DNA of 64,000 bases, from the NCBI GenBank assembly GCA_023429135.1, contig JAEYWD010000062.1:120186-184185 (forward strand). The letters are read 5' to 3'. Position 1 is the stretch's first letter, and the number at the start of each line of letters is the position of its first letter. The notes under the pieces were generated by a model. That model was not told the DNA's origin and made no database searches. It saw only the letters and a program-made list of their open reading frames with translations. The DNA comes from Bacteroidota bacterium. Its GTDB lineage: Bacteria > Bacteroidota > Bacteroidia > Bacteroidales > JAAUTT01. This document shows, piece by piece, positions 62,203 to 64,000 of this stretch. Both the position numbers and the translations under genes were made by a program.

Positions 62203-64000
62203 TCAGAATTTAAACGAATAAGTAATGGAAGGAATTATTGGAAATAACGTAATTTTCTTCAGCCTGCCAATCCCTTGTTTATCAGTATAACTATTATAAA
62301 AAAATGTATTTCGCCGGTTATATGCATTATAAACAGAAATCTCCCAGGATCGTTCTCCCCATTTCTTTTGTTTATGGAATTGAATTGCTATATCGAGCCT
62401 ATGGTAAGCTTCCATCCTGAAGTTATTTCTTTGTGAGAGAGATTCTTTTTCAGAAGATGCTCCCAGGTAACTCTCACCAACAGATTGAAACCAGGGCGGC
62501 TTAAGTGAATATAGAGGGTTGTGATAAAAAGACCTATATTTATCAACAGCCATACTTACCGCATTACCTGTGGCATATACCCATGTGGCAGAAAGATTTA
62601 TACGATTGGTTAATTTATAAATCCCTACTATAGATATGTCGTGACGGCGGTCGTAACGAGGATAAAAAATCCGGCCAAAATTAACCGAGTCGAACTGTTG
62701 TTTTGTCCACGACAGGGTATATCCAACCCAACCATTGAACCTACCCGTTTTTTTTTGGATGAGGAACTCCATCCCATACGACCAACCCCGACCTGTGGTG
62801 ATGTTGTCGGTCCATTTTTTACCTGCTGCCGAACTGGCATCAGTTACCTCCATATAGGAAGCCCCCTCTTTGTAGGTGATAATATGATCCATTTCTTTGT
62901 AATACCCTTCTAAAGAAACCGATATCCCTTTCTTCTTATAATCTTTGACAAGTCCGGCTGCCACTTGTGAGGACCTTTGTGGGCCTACCTTTTCGGTGCT
63001 TGGAACCCAAAGGTCGGTAGGAAGACTGATCCCGGTATTGCTTAGCATATGAATATATTGATTCATTGATGCGTAAGAAACCTTCACAGCAAAATCGGAT
63101 TTTATGCGCCATCCTAACCCCAATCTGGGTTCAAGGAAACTATAACTTTTATGCGATGTGAAAAAGTGTGAGTATCGTAAACCGCCATTTATTTTTAAGA
63201 AAACAAAAGGTTGATAAGTATCTTCAACATAAAAACCTGTTTCAAGACTTTCGACAGGATAGGATTCCCTTTTTAACAAGGAGTCCAGCCTGTCTTTCAC
63301 CGCAAATACATAAGGATTAAACTGGTGATAAACAGAACTAAACCCTGTTTTTATCCAATGTTTGCTATTGATAATGAAATCAAAGTCGCCCTTGACTGAA
63401 TAATCGATAATATTCGAATTGTATTTTGCAGAATAATTTGTTGTATCTTCCAGATATTGGTATCCTTCATCGATATTAAAATTGTATTTGCTGTATATTA
63501 AAGATATATTCGAAAAAAGTTTATGGTTAAACACGTGATTCCATCTCAAAGTTGCTGTTGCATTTCCCCAATTTAAACCATATTCGCTTTCGGTATATGT
63601 GTCCTTTTTTTCAGCGAAAGCCTTGTCTTTGCCAATGTAACTACTCAGATAAAGTTTATTCCTTCTGCCAAAATCATAATTAATTTTAGCATTCAAATCA
63701 TAAAAATAATAGTTGACAGCCATCGCATCAGAATGTTTCATAAAAGGACGGCTTATCAAATCCAGATATGTCCTTCTTCCCGAGACCAATATCGACGATT
63801 TATTTTTTTTCAACGGTCCTTCCACAGTCAATCTCGAGGATATCAGACCTACTCCACCTTCACCATGCCAGGCCTCTTTGTTGCCTTCTTTCATATTCAT
63901 ATCGATCACCGATGAAAGTCGGCCCCCATAACGAGCAGGGAAACCGCCCTTTGTGAGTTCTACACTCTTTAAGGCATCGCCGTTAAACAGGGAGAAAAAA
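62203..64000 (-). CDS. TonB-dependent receptor (5' end outside window)
   Basis: About 599 residues are visible; the frame is open through the window edge. The part beyond 63909 reads FFSLFNGDALKSVELTKGGF and PARYGGRLSSVIDMNMK, the end of the plug domain, so the ATG at 63909 is not the start. The rest is a 22-strand-type outer-membrane barrel with many aromatic strands (GLRYSHFFTSHKSYSFLEPRLGLGW, NISLIYSKYNFN), ending in SITYSFKF with a terminal Phe. It takes up an unknown ligand with energy from TonB and pairs with the DUF4249 lipoprotein. Confidence 0.92.
   Translation of the reverse strand, partial: FFSLFNGDALKSVELTKGGFPARYGGRLSSVIDMNMKEGNKEAWHGEGGVGLISSRLTVEGPLKKNKSSILVSGRRTYLDLISRPFMKHSDAMAVNYYFYDLNAKINYDFGRRNKLYLSSYIGKDKAFAEKKDTYTESEYGLNWGNATATLRWNHVFNHKLFSNISLIYSKYNFNIDEGYQYLEDTTNYSAKYNSNIIDYSVKGDFDFIINSKHWIKTGFSSVYHQFNPYVFAVKDRLDSLLKRESYPVESLETGFYVEDTYQPFVFLKINGGLRYSHFFTSHKSYSFLEPRLGLGWRIKSDFAVKVSYASMNQYIHMLSNTGISLPTDLWVPSTEKVGPQRSSQVAAGLVKDYKKKGISVSLEGYYKEMDHIITYKEGASYMEVTDASSAAGKKWTDNITTGRGWSYGMEFLIQKKTGRFNGWVGYTLSWTKQQFDSVNFGRIFYPRYDRRHDISIVGIYKLTNRINLSATWVYATGNAVSMAVDKYRSFYHNPLYSLKPPWFQSVGESYLGASSEKESLSQRNNFRMEAYHRLDIAIQFHKQKKWGERSWEISVYNAYNRRNTFFYNSYTDKQGIGRLKKITLFPIIPSITYSFKF

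Overview
The window looks like chromosomal DNA from an anaerobic or fermentative member of the Bacteroidota, probably Bacteroidales or Marinilabiliales. The evidence is a TonB-dependent receptor paired with a DUF4249 lipoprotein, an SprB-repeat/OmpA protein, DUF6340 lipoproteins, the tiny DUF4295 protein beside L33 and L28, GH97, and promoter-like TAnnTTTG boxes with an upstream TTG core. No transposase, phage block, CRISPR array or rRNA gene was seen. Taxonomy below phylum is inference.

Layout. 1-5.5 kb: the end of an ArsR-type regulator with its SRPBCC partner, a DUF4468 protein, a GH13 enzyme, a DUF1264 lipoprotein, and small DUF805 and RDD membrane proteins. 5.5-12.4 kb: an RDD protein divergent from a tight operon SpoIIM/DUF95 - DUF4129 - DUF4350 - MoxR ATPase - DUF58, closed by a strong terminator. 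12.5-26.8 kb: GH97 glycosidase, MFS transporter, GNAT, ene-reductase, ornithine aminotransferase, M13 peptidase lipoprotein, a tag-DUF2905-hydroxyacid dehydrogenase-DUF486 run, a lone receiver protein, SlyD-like FKBP, cold-shock protein, an outer-membrane protein and an SDR.

26.8-35.2 kb: a fermentation operon on the minus strand (pta, 3-hydroxyacyl-CoA dehydrogenase, ackA, ptb, buk) for acetate and butyrate formation with ATP gain. It is divergent from a large FAD/Fe-S (D-lactate or glycolate type) dehydrogenase. 35.2-41 kb: a 0.57-kb AT-rich gene-free stretch, an XRE regulator whose promoter carries a clear inverted-repeat operator and almost no leader, pyrD, and an OmpA/SprB protein next to a repeat/propeller protein. 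41-45.4 kb: a divergent tryptophanase-family enzyme, DUF2721, two SiaC (DUF1987) paralogs with a 39-residue membrane ORF between them, and a TPR protein.

45.5-64 kb is mostly housekeeping: gyrA divergent from clpC, rimO, ftsY, DUF4295-rpmG-rpmB, cinA, tRNA-Gly(CCC), tRNA-Thr(CGT), an M48 peptidase and fabG. It also holds a three-copy DUF6340 lipoprotein cluster. The middle copy is split at a perfect A_AAA_AAG slippery heptamer such that a -1 shift restores one full-length 327-residue protein. The window ends inside a TonB-dependent receptor with its DUF4249 partner.

The observations most worth checking are the frameshift site at 58917-58923, the XRE operator and near-leaderless promoter at 35836-35907, the SiaC pair with its hidden membrane peptide at 43004-43893, and the atypical tryptophanase-like active site. 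All calls rest on reading the sequence and on remembered family features; no database search was possible.
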